A DNA stretch of 64,000 nt from SPJN01 sp965229935. GTDB taxonomy: Bacteria > Pseudomonadota > Alphaproteobacteria > SPJN01. The position numbers and the translations under genes were made by a program. The notes beneath the pieces are model-generated. The model ran no database searches and was not told where the DNA came from. It saw only the letters and a program-made list of their open reading frames with translations. The stretch lies in the NCBI GenBank assembly GCA_965229935.1, contig CBDDKB010000002.1:992001-1056000 (forward strand), in the 5' to 3' direction. This document shows, in pieces, positions 8,819-17,736 of the stretch (position 1 is its first letter; the number at the start of each line of letters is the position of its first letter).

Positions 8819-11515
8819 CTATGCTGTTTCCTCGTCAGAAGCTGCCGCTGCCTTTTTGGTGGCGGCCTTCTTCTTTGTAGCAGCCTTTTTCTTGGTCGTG
8901 GTCTTTTTCTTTGCGGCAGTTTTCTTTTTGGTGGCTGTCTTCTTCTTAGCGGTCTTCTTTTTAGCCGTTTTCTTTTTGGCAGCCTTCTTCTTGGTGCCTG
9001 CCTTGGCAGCCTTGATCGTGATCCATTCGGCGGCTTCTTCTGCGGTTACCGTGTCAGGCTCACGCTCACCAGGGATGGTAGCGTTGATCTTGCCGCACTT
9101 CACATAGGGGCCATAACGGCCATTATGGACGGTCATGGGATCACCAAGTTCGGGATGGTCGCCCAATTCCTTCAAGGGAGCAGCAGCGCGGCCACGCCCG
9201 CCTGAGGATTTTGCCTCGGCAAGCAAAGTCACAGCGCGGTTCAGGCCTGTTTCAAAAACTTCTTTCCAGTCTGTCAGGCGGGCATATTTGCCTGCATGGC
9301 GCAGATAGGGGCCATAACGGCCAATAGCAGCTTCAATAGGTTTGCCGTCTTCAGGATGATCGCCAATGACGCGAGGCAGTCCCAATAGCTTGACCGCAAG
9401 GGCCAAGTCCATCTCGTCCACGGCGACCCCCTTAGGCAGTCCGGCCCGTTTGGGTTTTTTTCCGGCCTCTGGATCATCAAGCTGCACATAGGGGCCGAAA
9501 CGTCCGCCACGGAAGGTGATGGGGTGACCGCTTTCGGGGTGATTGCCAAGCTCCCGCACGTCGCCTGCTGCAAGTTTGTTTGAATCGCCGTCCTCATCAC
9601 TTTCGGTGAAGGGGCGGGTGAATTTGCACTCAGGATAATTTGAACAACCTACAAAGGCACCGAAACGACCGACCTTGAGGCTCAACTCACCATTGTCGCA
9701 TTTGGGGCAGGCGCGCGGGTTGCTGCCATCTTCTTTTGCCGGGAACACATGATGGCCAAGCGATTCATTCAGTGCATCCAACACATGGGTGACGCGCAAA
9801 TCGGTTGTTTCATCAACGGCGGCCGAAAATTCGCGCCAGAACTGTGCCAGCACATCTTTCCAGTTCGCTTTACCATCAGAAATTTCGTCAAGCTGATCTT
9901 CTAGCGATGCGGTGAAATCATATTCCACATACCGGCGGAAGAAATTTTCAAGGAAGGCTGTGACCAGAATGCCCTTATCTTCGGGGATAAAACGGTTGCG
10001 GTCCATGCGGACATAATCGCGGTCACGCAATGTCGCCAAAATAGACGCATAGGTTGATGGGCGGCCAATACCTTGTTCTTCCAGCGCCTTCACCAATGAT
10101 GCTTCGGAATAACGGGGGGGCGGTTCGGTGAAATGCTGGCGGGCCAACACATCACCACGTGAGATGGCGTCGCCTTCCTTCATCGCGGGCAGGCGTGCCT
10201 CGTCATCATCGTCAGATTTTTCGTCTTTGCCTTCTTGGTACAGCGTCAAGAAGCCATCAAAGGTGATGACCTGGCCTGTGGCGCGCAGTTCAATCTGGTC
10301 TGTCTTGGTTGCAAGGGTGATGGTCGTCCGCTCCAACCGGGCAGATTCCATCTGGCTCGCCATGGCACGCTTCCACACAAGCTCATACAATTTGGCTTGG
10401 TCTTCGTTCAGCAGACCACGCGCCTTTTGCGGGGTCAGGCGGAAGTTAACCGGGCGAATGGCTTCATGCGCTTCTTGTGCATTCTTGGCCTTGCTCTTAT
10501 AGGCGCGGGGCACGTCGGGCAGGTAATTGTCGCCAAACTCGTCCTGAATGGTCCCGCGAGCCGCCGCAATCGCTTCGCCCGCCATTGATACACCATCAGT
10601 ACGCATATAGGTGATCAGGCCCGTTACCTCGCCATTGATTGGGACACCTTCATAAAGCTTTTGCGCGACCTGCATGGTGCGGCTGGCATTAAAACCGAGT
10701 TTACGGCTGGCTTCTTGTTGCAGTGTCGAGGTTGTGAAGGGCGGCGCGGGGTTGCGTTTGGCGGGCTTTGCCTCTGCCGCCTCGACAAAAAAGTCAGCCG
10801 CTTCGATGCGTTGTTTTGCACCTGTCGCGGCAGCTTCGTCGGCAAGGTCATATTTTCCGAGCTTTTTGCCATCAAGTGCAAACAGGCGTGCCTCAAACCC
10901 TTGTGTGCCATCCTTTGCCATATTGGCAAGAACAGACCAATATTCGCGCGGTACAAATTTCTCAATCTCAAGCTCGCGATCACAAATGATACGTAGTGCG
11001 ACGGACTGCACGCGGCCTGCTGACCGGCTACCCGGCAGCTTGCGCCATAAAACGGGCGACAGGGTGAAGCCGACAAGATAATCAAGGGCGCGGCGGGCCA
11101 AATAGGCGTCAACCAATTGCTGGTCAATCTCACGCGGGGCGGCCATAGCTTCCAGCACTGATTTTTTTGTGATGGCGTTAAAGGTGACCCGTTCGACCTT
11201 TTTGTTCTTCAGAACACCTTTTTCGTTCAACACGTCCAGCACATGCCACGAAATAGCCTCACCCTCGCGATCAGGGTCAGTGGCCAGCACAAGGCGGTCT
11301 GTCTTTTTGACCGCTGCTGCAATCTCATTGAGTCGCTTCTTTGAAGCTGTGTCCGTGTTCCAGATCATGGCGAAATCGTCATCAGGCTGGACCGAGCCAT
11401 CCTTTGACGGCAGATCGCGCACATGACCATAGGAAGCCAAAACCTCGAAATCAGAGCCGAGATATTTATTGATCGTCTTTGCCTTGGCGGGCGATTCAAC
11501 AATGAGAACAGTCAT
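8819..11515 (-). CDS. topA: DNA topoisomerase I
   Basis: This is a type IA topoisomerase that relaxes negative supercoils by single-strand passage. The Toprim domain begins at the N-terminus with E7 in VESPAKAK and D80/D82/E84 in DPDRE, and the active tyrosine is Y303 in ITYMRTDG. After the core there is one four-cysteine zinc finger (CPKC...CSNYPEC near 615-640) and then several FGPYV/YGPYV repeats of the C-terminal topoisomerase domain, which replaces the extra zinc fingers of E. coli TopA. The last 60 or so residues are a lysine-alanine-threonine tail made of repeated KKKT/KKKA units, like a histone-H1-type DNA-binding tail. It is intact, 898 residues. Confidence 0.97.
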   Translation of the reverse strand: MTVLIVESPAKAKTINKYLGSDFEVLASYGHVRDLPSKDGSVQPDDDFAMIWNTDTASKKRLNEIAAAVKKTDRLVLATDPDREGEAISWHVLDVLNEKGVLKNKKVERVTFNAITKKSVLEAMAAPREIDQQLVDAYLARRALDYLVGFTLSPVLWRKLPGSRSAGRVQSVALRIICDRELEIEKFVPREYWSVLANMAKDGTQGFEARLFALDGKKLGKYDLADEAAATGAKQRIEAADFFVEAAEAKPAKRNPAPPFTTSTLQQEASRKLGFNASRTMQVAQKLYEGVPINGEVTGLITYMRTDGVSMAGEAIAAARGTIQDEFGDNYLPDVPRAYKSKAKNAQEAHEAIRPVNFRLTPQKARGLLNEDQAKLYELVWKRAMASQMESARLERTTITLATKTDQIELRATGQVITFDGFLTLYQEGKDEKSDDDDEARLPAMKEGDAISRGDVLARQHFTEPPPRYSEASLVKALEEQGIGRPSTYASILATLRDRDYVRMDRNRFIPEDKGILVTAFLENFFRRYVEYDFTASLEDQLDEISDGKANWKDVLAQFWREFSAAVDETTDLRVTHVLDALNESLGHHVFPAKEDGSNPRACPKCDNGELSLKVGRFGAFVGCSNYPECKFTRPFTESDEDGDSNKLAAGDVRELGNHPESGHPITFRGGRFGPYVQLDDPEAGKKPKRAGLPKGVAVDEMDLALAVKLLGLPRVIGDHPEDGKPIEAAIGRYGPYLRHAGKYARLTDWKEVFETGLNRAVTLLAEAKSSGGRGRAAAPLKELGDHPELGDPMTVHNGRYGPYVKCGKINATIPGEREPDTVTAEEAAEWITIKAAKAGTKKKAAKKKTAKKKTAKKKTATKKKTAAKKKTTTKKKAATKKKAATKKAAAASDEETA

Positions 11516-11611
11516 GGGGCTTTCTGAATTAACGGCAATGCAATAGTAAATCGGCGGGAGACTTGGCCTGTTTTGACCGATTTGTCAAATGGTTGATATT
11601 AACTGGTTCTA

Positions 11612-11630
11612 TCTTAGCTAAAAGCTAAGA
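11612..11630. repeat. Inverted repeat over the dprA stop codon
   Basis: A perfect 8-bp stem with a 3-nt loop, TCTTAGCT-AAA-AGCTAAGA, includes the dprA stop codon and the codons just before it. No T run follows on the minus strand. The 102-bp gap to topA also holds a TTGACA at about -35 distance from no good -10 box, so a separate topA promoter is possible but not shown. Confidence 0.4.
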
Positions 11631-12763
11631 CCGTCATTTTCGGCCTGACTGAGCGCGACTTTACCGCCCGGTTCCCGTGCAAGACGGCCTGCCAAATCAA
11701 GCTCAAGCAATAGGACAGAGACATAGTGGGCAGGCGCTTCTAGGGCGCGAACCAGCTCGTCAATTTCAATGGGTGCGGGGCCCAAAAGCTCCATCAAATG
11801 GGCGCGTAGAGGGGCAAGCTCATGCTCGTCCGGGTCATCGGGCGGCGGTGCATTCAGGAAAGGATTGTCAGGTTCAGACAAAGGCAGGCGTGCTGGATCG
11901 GGCAGGGCGTGGATAATGTCTTCAGCCGTTTCGGCAAGGTGAACGCCCTGTTTGAGCAGTTTGTTCGACCCCCGCGCCCGCTCATCTAGGGGGGAACCTG
12001 GGATGGCAAAGACTTCGCGATTTTGCTCCGCCGCCATCCGCGCGGTGATGAGGGAGCCTGAGCGGTCAGCTGCCTCAACCACCAACGTGCCGAGCGACAG
12101 CCCAGCAACAATTCGATTGCGTTTTGGGAAGTGCCGGGCGATCGGCGCTTCACCAAAGGGCACCTCGCTAATAATAAGACCTTGTGTGCGCAATTCGTCG
12201 TAAAGGTCTTGGTTTTCCTTGGGATATAGCTGGTCGACACCACCCGCAACAACGGCGATTGTGCCCGTCTTAAGGGCCCCCACTTGGGCGGCACGGTCGA
12301 TGCCGCGCGCAAGGCCTGAGGTAACGACATATCCCGCCGCGCCTAAATCCTGCGCGATCTGATGGGCCAATTTGCGCCCGTTCAGGGAGGCATTGCGCGC
12401 GCCAACGATAGCGACCATCGGCTTTTGAAGAAGTGAGATATTGCCCAACAAGGTTAGTACAGGCGGCGCATCGTCGATATGGCCCAGCATAATCGGGTAG
12501 TCTGGGTCGGCACGTGTGATCAGGCGGGCGCCAAAGCTGTTAATGGCTTTTAGTTCCTGTTCCGCTTTCTTTGCCGAACAGACCTTGATTTGCCGTTTGC
12601 CGCCCTTTGCTGCCAAGTCAGGCAGTTTTTCAAGTGCCTTTGTCGGGCTGCCGAAACGGTCAAGCAACGCATAAAAGGTCTTTGGCCCGACATTTTCGGA
12701 CCGGATCAGGCGCAGCCAATCAAGGGGCGGGCTATCGCTTGCCATGATCGGACTGTTTGGCAC
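11618..12763 (-). CDS. dprA: DNA-processing protein DprA
   Basis: This cytoplasmic protein binds incoming single-stranded DNA during transformation and loads RecA; it is also conserved in species not known to be competent. The Rossmann core is clear: GARNASLNG, the TSGLARGID loop near residue 142, and the later FPKRNRIVAGLS, SGSLITA and REVFAIPG motifs. An N-terminal SAM/HhH-like segment (residues 13-60) and a C-terminal winged-helix domain (about 310-375) complete the three-domain form. The start is GTG, chosen because AGG lies at a suitable distance upstream; an ATG six codons later has no Shine-Dalgarno. It begins 8 bp after plsY. Confidence 0.95.
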   Translation of the reverse strand: MPNSPIMASDSPPLDWLRLIRSENVGPKTFYALLDRFGSPTKALEKLPDLAAKGGKRQIKVCSAKKAEQELKAINSFGARLITRADPDYPIMLGHIDDAPPVLTLLGNISLLQKPMVAIVGARNASLNGRKLAHQIAQDLGAAGYVVTSGLARGIDRAAQVGALKTGTIAVVAGGVDQLYPKENQDLYDELRTQGLIISEVPFGEAPIARHFPKRNRIVAGLSLGTLVVEAADRSGSLITARMAAEQNREVFAIPGSPLDERARGSNKLLKQGVHLAETAEDIIHALPDPARLPLSEPDNPFLNAPPPDDPDEHELAPLRAHLMELLGPAPIEIDELVRALEAPAHYVSVLLLELDLAGRLAREPGGKVALSQAENDGLSF

Positions 12764-12771
12764 GGGAGGAC

Positions 12772-13449
12772 CTATGCCTCGTCCTTTTTGGCGCCGATCT
12801 TGGGCTCTTCACCACGCAGTAGGCGGCCAATATTTTCCTGATGGCGGATATAGATCACGATCACCAGCACGAGCGTCGCCTGCGCCCATTGCCAGTCATT
12901 GGCGCTGTACAGGTCTTGCATCCATGCGGTTAGGCCCTCTTTCCACGCGCCTGCCATATAGAAATAGACAGGTGTCAACGCGGCGGCAACCAAAGCGGAT
13001 AGGGAGGAGATGCGGAACAATGCTGCCATCAACAGCCACGTCAGACAGGTCAGTATGGCAATCGGCCATGCGGTGAACCACAGAATGCCCAAGAATGTGG
13101 AAACGCCTTTGCCGCCCCTAAATTTAAGCCAAATCGGATAGCAATGCCCCAATAGGGCCCCGATAGCGGCAAGCACTGCCAAATCAGGGCCGCCCAGTTC
13201 TCCTGCAACATAAAGTGCGATACCGCCTTTTAAGGCGTCAAATATAAGTGTGCCAAACGCAACGGCCTTGTTGCCTGTGCGTAGTGCATTGGTTGCGCCG
13301 ATATTGCCTGACCCGATGTCGCGAATATCGCCCAATCCCGCCATGCGGGTGAACAAGAGGCCAAAGGGGATGGAACCCAGCAAATAGCCACCCAAAAGGG
13401 CCGCAAGATACCACGGGCCCGCATCAGTCCAGCTAATGGGATCAGGCAT
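12772..13449 (-). CDS. plsY: Glycerol-3-phosphate acyltransferase PlsY
   Basis: This inner-membrane enzyme transfers an acyl group from acyl-phosphate (made by PlsX) to glycerol-3-phosphate, the first step of phospholipid synthesis. It is 225 residues with about five to six membrane spans. The family motifs are present: GSIPFGLLF near residue 25, the GSGNIGATNALR loop near 47 and FRGGKGVST near 108. The pairing with dprA is widespread in Proteobacteria. The C-terminal tail is short and basic and not part of the catalytic fold. Confidence 0.94.
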   Translation of the reverse strand: MPDPISWTDAGPWYLAALLGGYLLGSIPFGLLFTRMAGLGDIRDIGSGNIGATNALRTGNKAVAFGTLIFDALKGGIALYVAGELGGPDLAVLAAIGALLGHCYPIWLKFRGGKGVSTFLGILWFTAWPIAILTCLTWLLMAALFRISSLSALVAAALTPVYFYMAGAWKEGLTAWMQDLYSANDWQWAQATLVLVIVIYIRHQENIGRLLRGEEPKIGAKKDEA

Positions 13450-13467
13450 AATCTCGCGCTCGCTTTA

Positions 13468-13923
13468 CTACAGAACTTCGATAGCGGTTGTGATCGCCAA
13501 AATTGCCAAGGCAACTGTCGACAGGGTAAATACCGCAAAGCGTACCATGATGATGTTCACAGTTGCCTGAATGAGGGAGTGTACAACTCGAAGTCCGACA
13601 AAGGCCCATGCACACCAAAGGGTCAGCCCTGTATCAAGCCCAGCCATCGCGGCGACCAATGCAGCGGCATAAAAGATCGTCGGCTGTTCCATCAGGTGAT
13701 TATAATTGTCCGCTTTCCAGCGCACATTGGCGGGGAGGGAGCCTGCAAGTTCTGCCGGGGTCTGTTGGTTCGCCTTATCCATATCGATATTGGCGGCCTG
13801 CATTGCGGGAATGCGCGTGACATACATCCAAACCCACATAACCAATGTCCAAAGAACCAACACGATGATCGGCCCGAACATGGCGTTGTTTGTGGCAACT
13901 GCTGACATATCGATACTAGGCAT
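13468..13923 (-). CDS. MAPEG family membrane protein
   Basis: This 151-residue protein has four hydrophobic segments and matches the MAPEG fold (membrane-associated proteins in eicosanoid and glutathione metabolism), best seen in NVRWKADNYNHLMEQPTIFY and the following GLRVVHSLIQ motif. In eukaryotes such proteins are membrane glutathione transferases or leukotriene synthases; the function of bacterial members is mostly unknown. A strong GGGAGG precedes the ATG, so it may be expressed well. It lies between the pyr genes and plsY, separated from pyrC' by 69 bp and from plsY by 18 bp. Confidence 0.85.
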   Translation of the reverse strand: MPSIDMSAVATNNAMFGPIIVLVLWTLVMWVWMYVTRIPAMQAANIDMDKANQQTPAELAGSLPANVRWKADNYNHLMEQPTIFYAAALVAAMAGLDTGLTLWCAWAFVGLRVVHSLIQATVNIIMVRFAVFTLSTVALAILAITTAIEVL

Positions 13924-13992
13924 AAAACCCTCCCAATTATGAAAACCTGAATAGTACTCTGCCCTTTAGGGGCTGTTTTTTTAACTTGCTAT

Positions 13993-15273
13993 TTAGCGCG
14001 TAAATACGGTTCTGCCGCGCACTATGGTGCGGATCGTCCGTCCTTGCAAGCGGCGCCCCTCATAGGGGGTGTTCTTTGACTTGCTATGAAGATCACTCGC
14101 ATCAAGCACCCATGGGCTGTTCAGATCAATCAGAACAAGATCAGCAGGCGCGCCAACGGCCATACGCCCTTCTTCAAGGCCCAGCAGTTCTGCCGGGCGG
14201 CTGGTGACAGCACGCAGGACGGTGGGCAGATCAGCTTCACCCTTGTGAACCAGCTCAAGCAGGATCGGCAACAGGGTTTCAAGACCGACTGCACCCGTTG
14301 CAGCTTCTTCAAAGGGTTGGCGCTTTTCTTCCTGATCTCGCGGGCAATGGTTTGAAACAACCACATCAATGGTGCCATTGACCAAGCCATCGACCAGCGC
14401 GCGGCGGTCATCTTCCGACCGCAAGGGCGGCACTAGCCTGAAGAAGGTCCGGTAGTCCCCAATATCGACTTCGTTCAACGACAGGTGAGCCGCAGATACA
14501 CCGCATGACACCGGCAGGCCGCGTGATTTTGCGTCTGCAATACGTTCAAGGGCAGCGGCGCTGCTTAATTGCGCGATATGGCAACGGGCGCCTGTCAGCT
14601 CAATCAAGCTCAAGTCACGATTGACGCCCATAACCTCTGCCATAACGGGGCTGGCGGGCAGGCCTAGGCGCGTTGACATCTCGCCTTCATTCACAAGGCC
14701 GGGGCCGCCAAGGTCCGGGTCCTCGGCATGGGTAACCAATAGTGCGCCAAGATGATCGGCATAGGATAGGGCGCGGCGCAACACGCGAGCGTTGCGAATA
14801 ACCTCGTCCCCATCAGTGAAGGCGACAGCGCCCGCATCTTGCATCAGGCCGATTTCAGCCATGGCGGTGCCTTCAAAATTTTTGGTGATGGCACCCATCA
14901 CCTCAACCCGTGTGCGGTTGATCTTGCGGGCGCGGCGGGCGATCATTTCAAGAATGGACACTTCATCCACGGGCGGGTCGGTGGTCGGCATAACGATCAT
15001 CGTCGTCACCCCACCGACAGCGGCGGCCATGGTGGCGGTTTCAAATGTTTCTTGATGTTCTGCGCCCGGTTCGCCGACAAAGACGCGCATGTCGATCAGG
15101 CCGGGGGCGAGGACGTGGCCCTCACAGTCAATGATTTCGGCATCTTGCGGGGCGGTTACATCGGGGCCAAGGGCCGTGATTTGATCGCCTTGTGTGATAA
15201 GTGCGCCGATAAAATCCTCACCCGTTGCGGGGTTGATGATGCGGGCATTGATATAGGCAGTAACAATTGTCAT
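13993..15273 (-). CDS. Dihydroorotase-like protein, probably catalytically inactive (PyrC'/PyrX type)
   Basis: This 426-residue amidohydrolase-fold protein is next to pyrB. In an active type-I dihydroorotase the metal site begins with D-x-H-x-H; here the same place reads GLIDMRVFVGEPG (D61, M62-R63, F65), so both histidines are gone. The late catalytic aspartate is also lost: VVSNHCP (N308) stands where TDH.P is expected. The other histidines (H182, H232, H263) remain. In Pseudomonas a similar dead dihydroorotase is a structural partner needed to assemble active aspartate carbamoyltransferase, and the 4-nt ATGA overlap with pyrB here fits the same role. A separate active pyrC should exist elsewhere in the genome. 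AAGGAGG precedes the start. Confidence 0.85.
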   Translation of the reverse strand: MTIVTAYINARIINPATGEDFIGALITQGDQITALGPDVTAPQDAEIIDCEGHVLAPGLIDMRVFVGEPGAEHQETFETATMAAAVGGVTTMIVMPTTDPPVDEVSILEMIARRARKINRTRVEVMGAITKNFEGTAMAEIGLMQDAGAVAFTDGDEVIRNARVLRRALSYADHLGALLVTHAEDPDLGGPGLVNEGEMSTRLGLPASPVMAEVMGVNRDLSLIELTGARCHIAQLSSAAALERIADAKSRGLPVSCGVSAAHLSLNEVDIGDYRTFFRLVPPLRSEDDRRALVDGLVNGTIDVVVSNHCPRDQEEKRQPFEEAATGAVGLETLLPILLELVHKGEADLPTVLRAVTSRPAELLGLEEGRMAVGAPADLVLIDLNSPWVLDASDLHSKSKNTPYEGRRLQGRTIRTIVRGRTVFTR

Positions 15274-16244
15274 GACGCTGCTGCCTCCTTATCCGCCAGA
15301 TTGCGTGTTAACAGGTCAAGCACAGCCATGCGGACAGCAACGCCCATTTCAACCTGTTCCAGAATTGCGGATCGGTGAATATCGTCGGCAACGGCGCTGT
15401 CAATCTCCACCCCTCGGTTCATGGGGCCGGGATGCATGATCAAGGCGTCCGGTTGCGCGCAGGCCAGCTTGTCATAATCAAGGCCGAATGTGTGGTAGAA
15501 TTCGCGGGTTGAGGGGATAAAGGCACCCTGCATCCGTTCAAGTTGCAGGCGCAGCATCATGACAATATCGACGTCTTTCAGACCATCTTCCATATTGTGA
15601 TGAACTGTAACGCCCATCCGCTCAATCCCCGGCGGGATCAGCGTCGGTGGGGCGACCACGCGTACCTCTGCCCCCATTGTGTTGAGCAGAAGAATGTTTG
15701 AGCGGGCGACACGGCTATGGGCAACGTCACCACAGATAGCGACTTTCAGCCCTTCGATCCTGCCCTTGCGGCGGCGGATAGTCAGTGCATCCAGCAGCGC
15801 CTGTGTCGGGTGTTCGTGGCGGCCATCTCCGGCGTTAATGACCGAACAATTGACCTTTTGCGCCAGCAGATTGACAGCGCCTGAGGAGCCGTGGCGCACT
15901 ACCAGCAGATCTGGGTGCATGGCGTTCAGGGTCATCGCCGTATCAAGCAGGGTTTCACCCTTTTTGATAGAACTTGATTTGACTGACATATTGACGACAT
16001 CGGCGCCAAGCCGCTTACCCGCCAGCTCGAACGAGCTTTGGGTCCGGGTCGATGGTTCAAAGAACAGATTGATCTGGGTGCGACCGCGCAAGGTGGCAGT
16101 CTTTTTGTCGGCCTGGCGGTTCAGGTCAACATAATGGTCAGATAAATCAAGAATGGTAGAAATGTCAGCGGGGGAAAGGCTGTCAATGCCCAGCAGGTGC
16201 TCCTGCGGCAGGCGAAGTTCAGGTATGGGTCCCGGTGCGCTCAT
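15270..16244 (-). CDS. pyrB: Aspartate carbamoyltransferase catalytic subunit
   Basis: This condenses carbamoyl phosphate with aspartate, the committed step of pyrimidine synthesis. It has 324 residues from the chosen start. The carbamoyl-phosphate loop FFEPSTRTQSSFE (STRT), HEHPTQALLD (HPTQ) and the C-terminal MHPGPMNRG are all present, so the enzyme should be active. ATG at 16244 is preferred over an upstream in-frame ATG at 16283 because TAGGAC lies eight bases before it and the extra 13 residues do not resemble the family. No pyrI regulatory gene is nearby; the dead dihydroorotase downstream probably forms a complex with it. Confidence 0.95.
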   Translation of the reverse strand: MSAPGPIPELRLPQEHLLGIDSLSPADISTILDLSDHYVDLNRQADKKTATLRGRTQINLFFEPSTRTQSSFELAGKRLGADVVNMSVKSSSIKKGETLLDTAMTLNAMHPDLLVVRHGSSGAVNLLAQKVNCSVINAGDGRHEHPTQALLDALTIRRRKGRIEGLKVAICGDVAHSRVARSNILLLNTMGAEVRVVAPPTLIPPGIERMGVTVHHNMEDGLKDVDIVMMLRLQLERMQGAFIPSTREFYHTFGLDYDKLACAQPDALIMHPGPMNRGVEIDSAVADDIHRSAILEQVEMGVAVRMAVLDLLTRNLADKEAAAS

Positions 16245-16289
16245 TAAAGTCAGTCCTATAGGCCCAAATGCCAGAAGTGGCAAGATGGT

Positions 16290-17225
16290 TTATGATGAGA
16301 TGCCAACATATCGCAGCGTGTAATCTAGAATAGCAGGCATGGTAATGATGGAAACCAAAGTGCCAACAGTTATCAGCGCGGCCATCAATCGGGCATCCCC
16401 GCCCAATTGCTGGGCCAATATATAGGATGATGTCGCGCCCGGCACTGCTGTGCAAATGATGCCCACAACAAATGTTTCACCCGTTACGCCCATAAAAGTC
16501 ATGCCGATAGCCGCCAAAAGGGGCATGCCAAAAAGCTTCAATATGGTCGTCAGGATAATCAGGCCGATATCGCCCTTGATCCCCTCGAAATAAAGCCCTG
16601 CACCAATGGCAAGCAGCCCGATTGAGATGGAGGCGTCAGACAAAATATCAAGCAGGCCAATGGCTGGTTGCCATATGCCAATACCGCTTAGGTTCAAACC
16701 GGTGCCGACAGCGCAAGCAATTAGCAGGGGATTTTTTGCCAGTAGCAAGCCAAGTTGGGGCAGAGATGGTGCCTGCCCGGATGAGGCGGCAACAATCGTG
16801 ACGGATAGGATATTGGCGACCGGGACCATAAAACCAAGCGCGATAGCAGCCAGAGTCAGGCCACTGTCGCCCATCATGGCGGCAATGATACCAAGGGCGA
16901 TAAAGCCGTTCCAACGCACTGCCCCTTGCACAACAGATGAATATTTAGGGCCGGGCACGCCGAATAATTTGGGTAGCGGCAGCAATATAAGCGCCATTAC
17001 CAATTGGGAACCAACAAGCGAAACCCCCAAGCCAAAAATAAGGTCTGGTTGGTTCAGGTCAGCCTTCAGCAAATTGACCGTGATCATCGCCGGATAAAGG
17101 ACGAAGTAGCAAAGCTTGTTTATGGGCCCCCACATGGCATTGCCGGGAAACCCGCTTTCACGCATGGCGAGGCCCAGAAAGATGAGCGCAAAAACCGGAA
17201 GCAGAATGCCAAAAATTTCTGCCAT
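16290..17225 (-). CDS. AEC family transporter (auxin-efflux-carrier-like permease)
   Basis: This inner-membrane permease has 311 residues and about ten hydrophobic segments in two inverted halves, the normal AEC form. It opens with a helix ending in LGLAMRE and has KLCYFVLYPAMI in the second helix, a region conserved in AEC proteins. Bacterial members move dicarboxylates such as malate or malonate, but the substrate here is not clear. It sits 1 bp after ruvX and 45 bp before pyrB, all in one direction, so it is likely transcribed with them. Confidence 0.85.
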   Translation of the reverse strand: MAEIFGILLPVFALIFLGLAMRESGFPGNAMWGPINKLCYFVLYPAMITVNLLKADLNQPDLIFGLGVSLVGSQLVMALILLPLPKLFGVPGPKYSSVVQGAVRWNGFIALGIIAAMMGDSGLTLAAIALGFMVPVANILSVTIVAASSGQAPSLPQLGLLLAKNPLLIACAVGTGLNLSGIGIWQPAIGLLDILSDASISIGLLAIGAGLYFEGIKGDIGLIILTTILKLFGMPLLAAIGMTFMGVTGETFVVGIICTAVPGATSSYILAQQLGGDARLMAALITVGTLVSIITMPAILDYTLRYVGISS

Positions 17226-17226
17226 A

Positions 17227-17736
17227 TCAGTCGTCTATAGCATCAAGTTCAGACATTTTGTCTTCATAAAGCAGGTCAAGCGCAGCCTGCAAGAAGTAGC
17301 TGGCCGCCATTTTATCGACGACTTCGGCGCGTCGGGCGCGGCTTGTGTCAGCCTCAATCAATGTCCGCTCAACGGCAGAGGTTGAGAGCCGTTCATCCAT
17401 AAAAAGTGTCGGAATGCCCGGTTCCAGCTTTTCCAGATTGCGGGCAAATTCGCGCGCTGATTGGGCGGCCGGGCCTTCCTTGCCGCTCATCTCAAGAGGC
17501 AGGCCAATAACAAGCCCGCCGACATTCTGTTTTTCCATCAGGCCAAGTATCTCTTTGGCCGTTTGGGTGAATTTGCGGCGGGTGATGACGGTCATGGGGC
17601 TGGCGATTGTCAGCGCGACATCAGAAAGGGCTACGCCGATCTGTTTGGAGCCCATATCAAGGCCCATCAGCCTTTGACCGGCGCCAATCCTGCGTCGAAA
17701 TAGGTTGCGTTCTTTTTTGGGGTCGATTTTGGTCAT
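17227..17736 (-). CDS. ruvX: Putative pre-16S rRNA nuclease / Holliday junction resolvase YqgF
   Basis: This is a small RNase H-fold nuclease of the YqgF/RuvX family, involved in 16S rRNA 5'-end maturation and proposed as a Holliday junction resolvase. The 169 residues show LMGLDMGSKQIGVALSD near 24-40 with the first catalytic aspartate, GLPLEMSG near 78, and MDERLSTSAVE near 117 with the D-E pair. DKMAASYFLQAALD near the end is the last conserved helix. It overlaps the upstream sulfotransferase-like gene by 4 nt (ATGA), which ties an otherwise essential-type gene to an odd partner. Confidence 0.93.
   Translation of the reverse strand: MTKIDPKKERNLFRRRIGAGQRLMGLDMGSKQIGVALSDVALTIASPMTVITRRKFTQTAKEILGLMEKQNVGGLVIGLPLEMSGKEGPAAQSAREFARNLEKLEPGIPTLFMDERLSTSAVERTLIEADTSRARRAEVVDKMAASYFLQAALDLLYEDKMSELDAIDD

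Noticed and set aside
8830..8990. Tandem-repeat-like DNA suggesting a microsatellite or CRISPR-like array.
   Set aside because: The repetition follows the KKKT/KKKA codons of the topA tail; there are no spacers or constant repeat length.
8813..9205. A 130-codon plus-strand frame made of Leu, Phe, Cys and Gly.
   Set aside because: It is the antisense of the lysine-rich tail of topA; the repeat pattern explains it.
13961..13982. GCCC-TTTAG-GGGC followed by seven T on the plus strand between pyrC' and MAPEG.
   Set aside because: It has the form of a plus-strand terminator, but no plus-strand gene ends there, and the stem is only four pairs.
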